6,924 bases of DNA from Mailhella sp. (GCA_017522745.1 JAFWYI010000033.1:1-6924), one strand, 5' to 3'; counted from the stretch's first letter, positions 1 to 6,410 are shown. A program made the numbers and translations. Notes: generated by a model from the sequence alone, not told the origin.

Positions 1-207
<207 letters not shown>

Positions 208-257
208 TTTCTTCATAAACCTCTCTCATTCCCTGTCAATTATACATTTACATATTT

Positions 258-373
258 CCTTGGTGTCCATAGAGAAGAGGGTATACCCGATCCCATTCCG
301 AACTCGGCAGTCAAGCTCTTCATCGCCCATGATACTGCATACTTTTGTGTGGGAAAGTAGGCCGATGCCAAGG
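258..373 (+). rRNA. rrf: 5S ribosomal RNA
   Basis: Complete 116-nt 5S rRNA. The terminal helix I is visible: CCTTGG at 258-263 pairs exactly with CCAAGG at 368-373, and this sets both ends. The conserved internal block CCCATTCCGAACTCGG (292-307) and the following AGTCAAGCTCTTC match the loop B/C and helix III region of bacterial 5S RNAs, and the GGGAAAGTAGG near 351-361 matches the loop E/helix IV-V region. It lies 50 nt downstream of 23S and would be released from the same precursor transcript. Confidence 0.97.
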
Positions 374-382
374 TTTTCTTTC

Positions 383-416
383 GAAAGGTCGTCATTATGA
401 CGGCCTTTCTTCGTTT
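383..416 (+). terminator. Intrinsic terminator of the rRNA operon
   Basis: A 12-bp stem with GAAAGGTCGTCA (383-394) and TGACGGCCTTTC (398-409) closing a 3-nt loop, with a single G-U wobble. It is followed by TTCGTTT. It begins 9 nt after the 5S 3' end, the normal place for the operon terminator. Confidence 0.85.
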
Positions 417-477
417 AAACCGCCCCGCGCATCCTAGTCCGTCTGACGACTGACTCGATGCCCGGGGCGGTTTTGCG
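417..477 (+). terminator. Second, larger terminator-like hairpin downstream of 5S
   Basis: AAACCGCCCC (417-426) pairs perfectly with GGGGCGGTTT (464-473). The stem continues inward with G427-C463, one C-C mismatch and GCATC/GATGC (429-433 with 457-461). The apical part folds again as AGT-C-CGT / ACG-ACT (436-451). A run of four T (471-474) follows the base of the stem. The strong GC stem plus T-run suggests a back-up terminator in tandem with the one at 383-416; a structured processing signal is the alternative. Confidence 0.65.
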
Positions 478-486
478 TTTGGGGGA

Positions 487-516
487 AGGGGGCACCTCTC
501 TCCCGCCTATTTTTTT
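487..516 (+). terminator. Possible third hairpin terminator with T7 tract
   Basis: AGGGGG (487-492) can pair with CCC-g-CCT (502-508, one bulged G at 505) around a 9-nt loop, followed directly by A and seven T (510-516). The geometry fits a short GC-rich intrinsic terminator. It competes with another fold of the same bases (492-535), so which structure forms is unknown. No gene lies between here and the 5S terminator, so it would be a further safeguard against rRNA read-through. Confidence 0.4.
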
Positions 517-535
517 GCAGGCCTGAGAGAGCTGC
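492..535 (+). other. Imperfect inverted repeat with T-rich loop
   Basis: GCA (492-494) pairs with TGC (533-535), CTCTCTC (496-502) with GAGAGAG (525-531) and GCCT (505-508) with AGGC (519-522). These are separated by a C-C mismatch and a 2x2 internal loop, and they enclose a 10-nt loop holding seven T. It lies in the gene-free 417-676 stretch. No known RNA family is recognised. It overlaps and excludes the 487-516 fold. Confidence 0.4.
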
Positions 536-575
536 ACCGCGGCAACTATGTCTTCCCTCCCTCAGTTTCATCCCC

Positions 576-604
576 TTGCATTATGCGTAAAGACATCTTA
601 TCTT
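576..604 (+). promoter_or_regulatory. Candidate sigma-70-type promoter for the BI-1 family gene
   Basis: TTGCAT (576-581) lies 17 nt upstream of TATCTT (599-604), a plausible -35/-10 pair about 70 nt ahead of the 677 start codon and downstream of the rRNA terminators. The -10 is imperfect. The rest of the 417-676 gap holds the hairpins listed separately and no open reading frame I would call. A GAGGA ribosome-binding site (665-669) sits 7 nt before the ATG. Confidence 0.4.
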
Positions 605-676
605 TATAGAGGACCCAAGGCTTTGGACCTCGGGTATCTGGCTTTTTGCACATAACCTTATACTGAGGATACCACT

Positions 677-1378
677 ATGAACATTTCCCGCGATCAGGTT
701 CAGGGCTATGTACGCTCCAACGTCGCCGTTTACATGCAGCAGGTTTATCTGTGGATGACCTGCGCTCTTGGCGTCACCGCGTTTGCCGCCCTGCTCACGG
801 CTTCCAACATGGCCGTTCTGCAGTTCCTTTTTGCCAATACTATGACGATGATCCTCATGGTCGTGGGCATCATCGGGCTTTCCATGTTCATCACGGCGCG
901 CATGCATGTGCTTTCCGCTGGCACTGCCACGGGCCTTTTCCTGCTGTATTCTGCGCTCATGGGCGTCTTCCTTGGCCCCGTCCTGCTGGTCTACACCGGT
1001 TCTTCTGTGGCGCAGGCTTTCCTCGTTACCGCTGGTACTTTTGGCGGCATGAGCGTTTACGGCATGGTCACCAAGCGTGATCTTTCTGGCATGGGCTCTT
1101 TCATGGTCATGGGCCTCTGGGGCATCATCCTTGCCAGCATCGTCAACATGTTCATCGGCAACAGTGCCCTTGATCTCACCATCAGCGTGCTTGGTGTGAT
1201 CATCTTCACCGGCCTTACTGCCTGGGATACTCAGAAGCTCCGCATGATGGGTATGAGCGCTCCTGTGGATGATGCTGTGGCCATGCGCCGTGGCGCCCTG
1301 CTCGGTGCGCTGACCCTGTATCTGGACTTCATCAACATGTTTATGATGATGCTCCGCCTCTTCGGCAACCGCGAATAA
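677..1378 (+). CDS. Bax inhibitor-1/YccA (TMBIM) family inner-membrane protein
   Basis: A 233-residue integral membrane protein of the Bax inhibitor-1 (UPF0005/YccA/YetJ) family. After a short polar N-terminus there are about seven hydrophobic segments, roughly at residues 22-40, 46-72, 79-95, 97-117, 118-131, 139-160 and 166-183, then a hydrophobic C-terminal segment (205-229). Family hallmarks are SVYGMVTKRDLSGMGSF (126-142), GLTAWDTQKLR (179-189) and LYLDFINMF (214-222). Family members such as Bacillus YetJ are pH-sensitive calcium-leak channels gated by an aspartate pair; D184 and D217 sit in the equivalent motifs, but the role here is inferred. The start is supported by GAGGA 7 nt upstream. 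It is a single-gene unit, with rRNA terminators before it and a strong terminator directly after it. Close relatives also include E. coli YccA, which modulates the FtsH protease, so either function is possible. Confidence 0.9.
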   Translation: MNISRDQVQGYVRSNVAVYMQQVYLWMTCALGVTAFAALLTASNMAVLQFLFANTMTMILMVVGIIGLSMFITARMHVLSAGTATGLFLLYSALMGVFLGPVLLVYTGSSVAQAFLVTAGTFGGMSVYGMVTKRDLSGMGSFMVMGLWGIILASIVNMFIGNSALDLTISVLGVIIFTGLTAWDTQKLRMMGMSAPVDDAVAMRRGALLGALTLYLDFINMFMMMLRLFGNRE

Positions 1379-1384
1379 GCATTT

Positions 1385-1418
1385 CGCCGGGGGAAGAGAT
1401 TCCTCCGGCGTTTCTTTC
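1385..1418 (+). terminator. Intrinsic terminator between the BI-1 gene and lpxK
   Basis: CGCCGGGGGAA (1385-1395) pairs with TTCCTCCGGCG (1400-1410) over 11 bp with one G-U wobble and a GAGA loop, followed by TTTCTTTC. It starts 6 nt after the BI-1 stop codon and ends only 9 nt before the lpxK ATG. It could therefore act as a full terminator, a partial one, or a structure affecting lpxK translation. Confidence 0.8.
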
Positions 1419-1427
1419 TGAACTCTC

Positions 1428-2528
1428 ATGGCAAAGCGTCATCCTCTTCAGAATCTGCTCGCGCCGCTGCTTCTGCCGCTTTCTTTGCTTTATGGAGCGG
1501 CCGGGCGTTGGAAACGTGCCCGTTCTGCGGTTCGCTGGAAAGCGGAACGCCCCTGCGTGGCCGTGGGGAATATCTCGTGGGGTGGAACAGGTAAGACTCC
1601 AGTCATCGACTGGCTGCTCACCTGGGCAGACAGGAAGGCGCTTCGTCCGGCCGTTCTCACCCGGGGGTACGGAGCAAAGCCACCGCATCTTCCCCTGCGA
1701 GTAGTCCGGGATACTTCGCCAGCTCATTGCGGTGATGAGCCGCTTATGCTGGCACGCCGGCATCCCGGAGCCATGATCATGGTGGACCCGGAACGCGGAC
1801 GGGCCGGTCAGGAGCTGGAGCGTGACGGACTTGCCGTTCCGGATATCTTTTTTCTCGATGACGGCTTTCAGCATGTGCGTGCCGGGCGAGATCTGGACAT
1901 CGTTCTGCTCGATCAGGACGATGTGCGATTCGAACCGCTTCCCGGAAGGCCGCCATCCAACTGGAACCGCATCATCCCTGCTGGGACATGGCGCGAGCCT
2001 GTCGACGCTCTGCGTTGCGCCGGAACGTTTCTGGTGAAGTGTGAGCCTGAAGACTGGCCATCCCTTGTGCCAGCGCTGGAGCGACGCCTGCGCGAGTTTC
2101 CGCGCCCGGTGTTTGCCTTCCGCATGGAGCCGGAAGGTCTGCGAGCAGTCGGGAGCGACGCATCTTCCCCGGCACTCCCCGCCGAAGCAGTGGCTGGTCC
2201 TTATGCCTTCGTTTGCGGTATTGGAGATCCTGCACAGGCCGTTCGTACGGTGTCTGCCTTTATGGGGCGAGCGCCGCAGAAGGTGCTGTCGTTCCAGGAT
2301 CATTACGATTTCCAGCAGGAAAAAGCTGCGCTTGAAGCGCTGGGTATGCCTCTCCTCTGCACCGGGAAGGATGCCGTGAAGCTCGCTTCGCTGGGGCTTT
2401 CCTGCCCATGCTTCGCTCTCGATGTGAAGGCCGAATTCTATGCCGCGCATGCATCGCCAGTCCCCGGTTTCGAACAGTGGTGGGAGGATTGGTGGACCTG
2501 CGCGGTTTCCCGCCGTTCCGGCAGATAA
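1428..2528 (+). CDS. lpxK: Tetraacyldisaccharide 4'-kinase (lipid A synthesis)
   Basis: LpxK transfers phosphate from ATP to the 4' position of tetraacyldisaccharide 1-phosphate, giving lipid IVA, at the cytoplasmic face of the inner membrane. The 366-residue protein has an N-terminal hydrophobic anchor (about 9-26), then the P-loop GNISWGGTGKTP (47-58), TRGYG (78-82), GDEPLMLA (102-109, where D103 is the likely catalytic acidic residue), the metal-site motif DDGFQH (144-149), LPGRPPSNWNR (171-181), FQDHYDF (289-295) and CTGKDAVK (311-318). All are in family order, so it should be active. It is slightly longer than usual. The 1428 ATG is the only reasonable start, because an in-frame TGA lies 9 nt upstream and a normal N-terminal helix follows. 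However, no Shine-Dalgarno sequence is visible and a terminator hairpin lies just upstream. It is followed after 6 nt by rnr, so the two are probably one operon. Confidence 0.95.
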   Translation: MAKRHPLQNLLAPLLLPLSLLYGAAGRWKRARSAVRWKAERPCVAVGNISWGGTGKTPVIDWLLTWADRKALRPAVLTRGYGAKPPHLPLRVVRDTSPAHCGDEPLMLARRHPGAMIMVDPERGRAGQELERDGLAVPDIFFLDDGFQHVRAGRDLDIVLLDQDDVRFEPLPGRPPSNWNRIIPAGTWREPVDALRCAGTFLVKCEPEDWPSLVPALERRLREFPRPVFAFRMEPEGLRAVGSDASSPALPAEAVAGPYAFVCGIGDPAQAVRTVSAFMGRAPQKVLSFQDHYDFQQEKAALEALGMPLLCTGKDAVKLASLGLSCPCFALDVKAEFYAAHASPVPGFEQWWEDWWTCAVSRRSGR

Positions 2529-2534
2529 GGAACT

Positions 2535-5500
2535 ATGAAAAAACGCGACATACTCGACGAGCAGGCACTGCTCGAAACTATCGAAACTGCCGGACGTCCT
2601 CTGCGTCTGGATGATATCCTGCGTATCGGCGGGTTCTCCCGCAAGCTCAAGCGTGAGGTCATAGCCGCGCTGCATGACCTTGCCGGAAGCGGGGAGCTTG
2701 TGCGTCTCCAGGGGGGCGGCTGGGCCATGACCTCTGCCATGAAGACGAGGCGCGGACGCCTTGCCGTACAGCGCTCTGGTGCGGCATTCGTCACGCCCGA
2801 AGGTGAGACTGCGAGATCCGGTAATGACATCTATATCGCGCCTGAACACGTAGGCGAAGCATGGAACGGCGATACTGTGGATGTCATGCTGCTGCCGCAG
2901 AAGCGTGGTTCGGGCAAAGGTCCAGAAGGTCGGGTGCTGGCGGTCGTCGAGCGTGGCCATAGCGAATTGGTGGCACGCGTACTCCGCGAAGGGAGCGCTG
3001 AAAAAACGGCGGTCTGCCGCCCTGTGGATCCTCGTCTGCCTTTCGACGTACTGGCGGATGTTGCCGCACTGGATAAGGCGCCGCAGGAATTCGAACTGCT
3101 GAATATCCGCATGGGCGAGAAGCTGGATGATGGCGGTCGGCGTCCGTTGTGGGCTGGAACGGCTCTGGCCTCGCTCGGCATCGAGAACGATGCCAAGGTG
3201 CAGGAAGACCTCACCAAGCTCAACAATCTCATTCCCACGGCGTTTCCCGATAACGTGGTGGCCGAAGCCGAAGCCGTGGCGGTCCAGCCTTTTGAGGATG
3301 CTGATACGCTGGTCGATCTGCGCGGCGAGATGCTCGTGACCATCGACGGGGCTGACGCTCGTGACTTCGACGATGCCGTGTTCGTTTCCCGCGAGGGCGA
3401 GAACTGGCGGTTGCTCGTGGCCATTGCAGACGTTTCGTATTACGTGCGGCCACGCACGGCTCTCGACCGGGAGGCCCGGGAACGCGGCAACTCCTATTAT
3501 TTCCCCATGTCCGTGGAGCCCATGCTGCCCGAAGTACTGTGCAACGGGGTATGCAGTCTGCGGCCGAACGAAGAACGCCGCTGCATGGCGGCAGACATGA
3601 CGCTGGACAAGGACGGCAATCTGCTGGAGTCCCGCTTCGTCAACGGCATCATGTTCTCCCGGGCTCGACTCACCTATAATGAAGTGCAGGCAGCCCTCGA
3701 AGACGCTGAAGGAGAAGCTGCGGCAGGCATCGAGGAACGCGCACCGGGCGTATGCGCTATGCTGGAACAGGCCGCCGAACTGGCGGATATCCTCATGGAG
3801 CGCCGCCGCAGACAGGGTGCTCTGGACTTCGACCTGCCGGAAGCGGAATTCGTAGTGGAGGAGATGAACGGTGCGTCCCGCGTAACCGGCATACGCAACC
3901 GTCAGCGTCTGTTCAGCCACAGGCTCATCGAAGCCTTCATGGTACGCGCCAACGAAGCTGTGGCCGAGTTCCTCACGAAGAAGGGGGCACCGTTCCTGTA
4001 CCGCGTGCATCCTTCGCCCGGGCCGGACAGACTGGAAGATCTGTACAGGGCCCTGCGTTATTGTGATGCGGATCTTCCTCTTCCCAAGGCCGCCAAAGTT
4101 GCCGTACCCAACTGGCTCACGCATGTGCTGGACGCCGCGGTGGATACCGATCAGGCTTTCGTAGTGAGCCGCCTTGTCCTCCGCTCCATGATGCAGGCGC
4201 GTTATTCTTCGGAAGAGGATGGGCATTTCGGGCTTGCTTCTGCCTGTTACTGCCACTTCACATCGCCGATCAGGCGTTATTCCGACCTTGTGAATCATCG
4301 GGCTCTGCGCTATGTTCTCGGACTCGACGCTGGTGGCGCTATCCCTGCGGGACATAAGCTGCTCGAGACCGCCGAGCAGTGCAACGGCCGGGAAAAAGTG
4401 GCGACGGATGCCGAACGCGAGATCAACCGCCGCATGGGCTGTCTGCTCCTTCAGGGGCACACCGGCGAGCTGTTCGGTGGCATCATCAGTGGTGTGATGA
4501 ATTTCGGCTTCTTCGTTGAACTGGACAATATGCCAGTGGAAGGTATGGTCCGTGTGGAGACGTTGGGTCGCGACTATTATGTTTATGATGAAGAACGGCA
4601 GGAACTGCGCGGCGAACACAGCGGCGAGAGCTTCCGCCTTGGTCAGAGAGTGACCGTGAAACTTACCGGCGTACACGTCGGCAGATTGGAGATAGACTTG
4701 GAATATCAGAAAGATGAGGAAGGGCGTCGCCCGTTCCGCCGCAAGGATGATGACCGCGCACCGCGTCGCCCCCGCCCCGAAGGCAAATTCGGTAAGCGCC
4801 GCGATGACCGCGAAGATGGCGATCGCCGCACTGGCCGCCGTGCCTTTGCCGACCGTAAGGGCTTCCGCCCCCGTTTTGAACGTCAGGATGACGAGCTGGC
4901 CCGCCAGCGTCGTTACGCCTCCGAAAGCTGGGGCGGCGATGAGGATCAGCGCGAAGAGCGTAAGCCCCGCTTCGAACGCGAAGGCGGCTTCAAAAAGCCT
5001 TTCGGCTCTCGTTTCCGCAAGGATGGCGAAGAAGGCCATTCTTTTGAACGTCGTCCTTTCCGCCGCTTTGAAAGCGAAGATGCGGAGAACGAAGGCCGTT
5101 CCTTCCGCAAGGATTTCCGCCGCGAAGGTGAAGAGGGCCGTGAGCATGGCTTCAAGAAGCCCTTCGGTTCCCGCTTCCATAAGGAAGACGGGGAGCGCCG
5201 TCCCTTCCGTGAACACGGTTTCCGCCCCCGCTTCGAAAAGAAGCCCTGGGATAAGGAAAACGAGATGAACGAAGGCGAAGGCTTCCGCAAGCCTCGTTTC
5301 CAGCGTGACGGCGAGGAAGGCGAGCGTTCCTTCCGTAAGCCGTTCGGCTCCCGCTTCAACAGGGAAGAAGGCGAAGGCCGTTCTTTTGAACGTCGTCCTT
5401 TCCGCAAGTTCGATGAAGAAGGCGGCGAGAACGAAGGTCAGGCCTTCCGCAAGCCTCGTTTCGAGCGCGAAGATGGTGAACGCTCTTTCCGTCCGTCTCG

Positions 5501-5801
5501 TCCTCGCTTCGACCGTGAAGGCCGCGATGGCGAAGACCGCGGCTTCCGCAAGGATTTCCAGCGCGATGGCGGCGAACGCCGTGAGCATGGCTTCAAGAAG
5601 CCTTTCGGTTCCCGCTTCCATAAGGAAGAGGGCGAAGGTCGCTCCTTCGGCAAGGGCCGTTTCGACCGCGATGCTCGTGGTCATGGTAAGCCCGGCCGGG
5701 AGCACGACAAGAAGAAGTTCCACGGTGCGCCCGATGATTTCTTCCGTATAGAAACGGAGAATGAAAAGCCGGTGCATCGCTTCGGCAAGCGCAGTAAGTA
5801 A
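2535..5801 (+). CDS. rnr: Ribonuclease R with a very long low-complexity C-terminal tail
   Basis: RNase R is a processive, hydrolytic 3'-5' exoribonuclease that degrades structured RNA (mRNA decay, rRNA quality control). Domains in order: an N-terminal winged-helix segment (about 10-65), two cold-shock OB domains (about 72-125 and 133-210), the RNB catalytic domain (about 258-595) and an S1 domain (about 640-722). The catalytic motif DGADARDFDDAV (271-282) supplies D271, D277, D279 and D280, equivalent to the four metal-binding aspartates of RNase II/R; HFTSPIRRYSDL (574-585) is the second signature. The core therefore looks intact and of normal length. The protein is 1088 residues against ~810 for E. 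coli RNase R; the excess is residues 724-1088, an Arg/Glu/Gly/Phe/Lys-rich repetitive tail described separately. AAGGA (2527-2531), overlapping the lpxK stop, is a ribosome-binding site with unusually short spacing (3 nt) to the ATG, suggesting translational coupling. A strong terminator follows. Confidence 0.95.
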   Translation: MKKRDILDEQALLETIETAGRPLRLDDILRIGGFSRKLKREVIAALHDLAGSGELVRLQGGGWAMTSAMKTRRGRLAVQRSGAAFVTPEGETARSGNDIYIAPEHVGEAWNGDTVDVMLLPQKRGSGKGPEGRVLAVVERGHSELVARVLREGSAEKTAVCRPVDPRLPFDVLADVAALDKAPQEFELLNIRMGEKLDDGGRRPLWAGTALASLGIENDAKVQEDLTKLNNLIPTAFPDNVVAEAEAVAVQPFEDADTLVDLRGEMLVTIDGADARDFDDAVFVSREGENWRLLVAIADVSYYVRPRTALDREARERGNSYYFPMSVEPMLPEVLCNGVCSLRPNEERRCMAADMTLDKDGNLLESRFVNGIMFSRARLTYNEVQAALEDAEGEAAAGIEERAPGVCAMLEQAAELADILMERRRRQGALDFDLPEAEFVVEEMNGASRVTGIRNRQRLFSHRLIEAFMVRANEAVAEFLTKKGAPFLYRVHPSPGPDRLEDLYRALRYCDADLPLPKAAKVAVPNWLTHVLDAAVDTDQAFVVSRLVLRSMMQARYSSEEDGHFGLASACYCHFTSPIRRYSDLVNHRALRYVLGLDAGGAIPAGHKLLETAEQCNGREKVATDAEREINRRMGCLLLQGHTGELFGGIISGVMNFGFFVELDNMPVEGMVRVETLGRDYYVYDEERQELRGEHSGESFRLGQRVTVKLTGVHVGRLEIDLEYQKDEEGRRPFRRKDDDRAPRRPRPEGKFGKRRDDREDGDRRTGRRAFADRKGFRPRFERQDDELARQRRYASESWGGDEDQREERKPRFEREGGFKKPFGSRFRKDGEEGHSFERRPFRRFESEDAENEGRSFRKDFRREGEEGREHGFKKPFGSRFHKEDGERRPFREHGFRPRFEKKPWDKENEMNEGEGFRKPRFQRDGEEGERSFRKPFGSRFNREEGEGRSFERRPFRKFDEEGGENEGQAFRKPRFEREDGERSFRPSRPRFDREGRDGEDRGFRKDFQRDGGERREHGFKKPFGSRFHKEEGEGRSFGKGRFDRDARGHGKPGREHDKKKFHGAPDDFFRIETENEKPVHRFGKRSK
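4704..5798 (+). repeat. Degenerate repeats encoding the RNase R C-terminal tail
   Basis: This stretch encodes rnr residues 724-1088. The heptapeptide KPFGSRF occurs four times (nt 4995-5015, 5157-5177, 5337-5357, 5598-5618). FERRPFR plus R/K and F occurs twice (residues 837-845 and 951-959), with a 25-bp identical DNA core at 5039-5063 and 5381-5405. A block of about 31 residues, FRKDF...FGSRFHKE, is duplicated at 857-887 and 1004-1034; its DNA is nearly identical over ~54 bp (5137-5190 and 5578-5631, two mismatches seen). Spacing between copies is irregular (54, 60, 87 residues), so these are diverged duplications, not a clean tandem array. All copies stay in frame. Arg codons here are almost all CGC/CGT, with Phe mainly TTC. 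Confidence 0.9.
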
Positions 5802-5804
5802 TGT

Positions 5805-5836
5805 GAAAGGGGGAAGGTGATACCTTCCCCTTTTTC
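5805..5836 (+). terminator. Intrinsic terminator of the lpxK-rnr unit
   Basis: GAAAGGGGGAAGGT (5805-5818) pairs with ACCTTCCCCTTTTTC (5822-5836) around a GAT loop. The stem is G-rich and about 10 bp at its core (5809-5818 with 5822-5831), and the T-run at 5831-5835 follows it directly. It begins 3 nt after the rnr stop codon. Confidence 0.9.
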
Positions 5837-5851
5837 ATTCGTGCCATGTCC

Positions 5852-5880
5852 TTGCGTCCTGAACGTCCTGCGGATATACT
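5852..5880 (+). promoter_or_regulatory. Sigma-70-type promoter for the ahb-hemL operon
   Basis: TTGCGT (5852-5857), 17-nt spacer, TATACT (5875-5880), a near-consensus -35/-10 pair with ideal spacing. It lies directly after the rnr terminator and about 30 nt before the ahb start codon, so transcription should begin near 5887. The spacer region contains a direct repeat CGTCCTG at 5855-5861 and 5864-5870, which might be an operator but is too short to claim. Confidence 0.75.
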
Positions 5881-5900
5881 GCCCGGTATCTTATCAGAAT

Positions 5901-5905
5901 GAGGA
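5901..5905 (+). promoter_or_regulatory. Ribosome-binding site deciding the ahb start
   Basis: GAGGA with 5 nt to the ATG at 5911. An in-frame ATG at 5899 overlaps this site and has no ribosome-binding site of its own, so 5911 is the better start and the four extra residues MRNT are probably not translated. Confidence 0.75.
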
Positions 5906-5910
5906 ATACG

Positions 5911-6396
5911 ATGGAATTTACCGAAAAAGAACAGGCCATACTGCGCATCGTGCAGAAGAACCTTCCTGACACCCTCACTCCCTATGCAGACATCGCCGCG
6001 GCTACTGGTGCTACGGAAGAAGAAGTGCTGGAACTGCTCCAGCGCCTGAAGGACAGTGGCGCGATCCGTCGTTTCGGTGCAAGCATCAAGCATCAGCGTA
6101 CGGGTTGGTCCCATAACGCCATGGTGGCGTGGGTGGCCTCCGAAGAACTTGCCGAAGAGGTCGGCCCCAAGGCCGCCGAACATAGCCGCATATCGCACTG
6201 CTACTTCCGCCCCAGCAATTATCCGGGCTGGAACTATACCTTCTTCACCATGATCCACGGCAAAAGCGAACAGGATTGCCTCGACGTTGTGGAAGAGCTG
6301 CGTCGCACGACTGCTCTTGACGAATATGCCGTTCTGGAAAGCCTGAAGGAACTGAAGAAAACTTCCATGACCTATTTCCCCGAGCCGTCCAAATAA
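5911..6396 (+). CDS. ahbA/ahbB: Siroheme decarboxylase subunit (AhbA/AhbB, Lrp/AsnC-like fold)
   Basis: A 161-residue protein with an N-terminal helix-turn-helix-like segment (about 4-50) and an AsnC-type ligand domain. Siroheme decarboxylase is a two-subunit (AhbA/AhbB) enzyme related in fold to Lrp/AsnC regulators and to NirD/L/G/H; it removes two acetate carboxyls from siroheme to give 12,18-didecarboxysiroheme in the cytoplasm. Supporting motifs are GAIRRFGA (50-57), HNAMVAW (68-74) and HCYFRP...[14 protein letters not shown] (96-117), which are typical of the NirDL/Ahb group and not of amino-acid-sensing Lrp. I cannot tell AhbA from AhbB by eye, and the partner subunit is not in the window. 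hemL follows after 14 nt, which strengthens a role in heme synthesis. A generic label of AsnC-family regulator would probably be misleading. Start chosen at 5911 from the GAGGA site. Confidence 0.88.
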   Translation: MEFTEKEQAILRIVQKNLPDTLTPYADIAAATGATEEEVLELLQRLKDSGAIRRFGASIKHQRTGWSHNAMVAWVASEELAEEVGPKAAEHSRISHCYFRPSNYPGWNYTFFTMIHGKSEQDCLDVVEELRRTTALDEYAVLESLKELKKTSMTYFPEPSK

Positions 6397-6410
6397 CGGC
6401 AGGAGCAGAT

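Noticed and set aside
609..631. Possible hairpin GAGG...CCTC in the BI-1 leader
   Set aside because: Only about eight pairs with two mismatches and a 3-nt loop; not convincing as a regulatory structure or riboswitch.
1342..1347. TATGAT as a -10 box for an internal lpxK promoter
   Set aside because: It lies within the BI-1 coding region and no acceptable -35 hexamer is found 16-19 nt upstream.
581..1429. 282-residue - strand open frame opposite the BI-1 gene
   Set aside because: It is antisense to a clearly recognised membrane protein; its His/Asp/Glu/Lys-rich composition is the mirror of hydrophobic codons.
4714..5268. 184-residue + strand frame (and similar frames on both strands) within the rnr tail
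   Set aside because: These are out-of-frame readings of the repetitive tail. The biased codons keep other frames open, and the rnr frame continues from the catalytic core without interruption.
1341..5777. 1478-residue antisense open frame on the - strand
   Set aside because: It is exactly codon-opposite to lpxK and rnr, both of which have full sets of family motifs. Its product is low-complexity and has no recognisable domain. Absence of TTA/CTA/TCA in the sense genes fully explains it.
4704..5798. CRISPR array or tandem satellite
   Set aside because: The repeats are coding, in frame, degenerate and irregularly spaced, with no uniform spacers.
5899..5910. Upstream ATG for the siroheme decarboxylase gene
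   Set aside because: It overlaps the GAGGA ribosome-binding site that serves the ATG at 5911 and has no site of its own.
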